5,576 nt of DNA. It comes from Thiotrichaceae bacterium. GTDB lineage: Bacteria; Pseudomonadota; Gammaproteobacteria; Thiotrichales; Thiotrichaceae. The notes below the pieces were generated by a model. That model was not told the origin of the DNA. It did not search any database and saw only the letters and a list, made by a program, of their open reading frames with translations. Each line of letters starts with the position of its first letter. The stretch's first letter is position 1. This document shows positions 5,449-5,576 of the stretch, piece by piece. The position numbers and the translations under genes were made by a program. Where the stretch lies: assembly GCA_026992705.1 (NCBI GenBank), contig JALWYT010000193.1, positions 1-5,576 on the forward strand, given 5' to 3'.

Positions 5449-5513
5449 ACTTTATGTATTTATTAATTTGTTAAATTATGTAACTATCTTACATTCATAG
5501 CTATTCATCAGCA

Positions 5514-5542
5514 GATATAGACTATATCCCATCAAATCGCAA
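5514..5542 (-). promoter_or_regulatory. Candidate minC promoter overlapping a palindrome
   Basis: On the minus strand, TTGCGA (5537-5542, 4 of 6 to consensus), a 17-base spacer, and TATATC (5514-5519, 4 of 6). The -10 box lies within a perfect palindrome, GATATAG-N-CTATATC (5514-5528), which could be an operator or chance in AT-rich DNA. Confidence 0.35.
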
Positions 5543-5547
5543 AGTGA

Positions 5548-5576
5548 ATTATAAGCTTTAAGGAAGCTCTGATTAA
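5548..5576 (-). promoter_or_regulatory. Second candidate minC promoter at the window edge
   Basis: On the minus strand there is a perfect TATAAT at 5548-5553, with a 17-base spacer to a poor -35 match, TTAATC (5571-5576), at the very edge of the window. The leader to minC would be about 105 bases. Confidence 0.35.

Noticed and set aside
5561..5576. End of an insertion sequence at the window edge (AGGAAGCTCTGATTAA)
   Set aside because: It reminded me of some transposon terminal repeats, but no transposase, second end or target duplication is visible, so it cannot be supported.
1..5576. CRISPR array, tRNA or rRNA genes
   Set aside because: I saw no regularly spaced repeats of CRISPR type and no tRNA or rRNA signature on either strand.

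Overview
This window carries seven genes, all on the minus strand, so it reads from high to low coordinates. The protein families and gene order (minC-minD-minE, a GcvR-like double-ACT protein, peptide deformylase, and a type III secretion export-gate gene) point to a Gram-negative bacterium, most likely a gammaproteobacterium. MinC aligns with the E. coli protein from its very first residues, and GcvR-type repressors are typical of that class. The DNA is visibly AT-rich. I cannot name a genus from the sequence.

Region 5437-5576 is the upstream control region of the min operon. It has two candidate sigma70-type promoters and a perfect 15-bp palindrome over one candidate -10 box. Region 2577-5436 is a tightly packed block of core genes: minC, minD, minE (division-site placement), gcvR-like (two ACT domains) and def (peptide deformylase). 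Gaps are 10, 12, 26 and 4 bases, so it is probably one operon. Both minC and minD use TTG starts, each preceded by a good Shine-Dalgarno sequence at 7 bases.

Region 2452-2576 is a non-coding spacer with a candidate promoter. Region 1595-2451 holds a two-gene unit. The first gene encodes a membrane protein with an NfeD-type OB-fold and the second a small STAS-domain protein. They are joined by a TAGTG stop/start overlap. The nfeD-like gene contains an A12 tract and an A8 tract that make frameshifting plausible.

Region 1358-1594 is non-coding and contains a 158-bp palindromic, MITE/REP-like element directly upstream of the last gene. Region 1-1357 is the N-terminal two-thirds (452 codons) of sctV, the inner-membrane export gate of a type III secretion system, running off the window edge. 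It has to be read as an edge-truncated open frame on the minus strand.

The window therefore appears to span a junction between a core cell-division operon and the beginning of a type III secretion locus. The NfeD/STAS pair and a repeat element lie between them. The most interesting hypothesis is that the STAS protein is a partner-switching regulator of the secretion system, by analogy with Bordetella BtrV. The window holds no kinase or phosphatase partner to support this directly.
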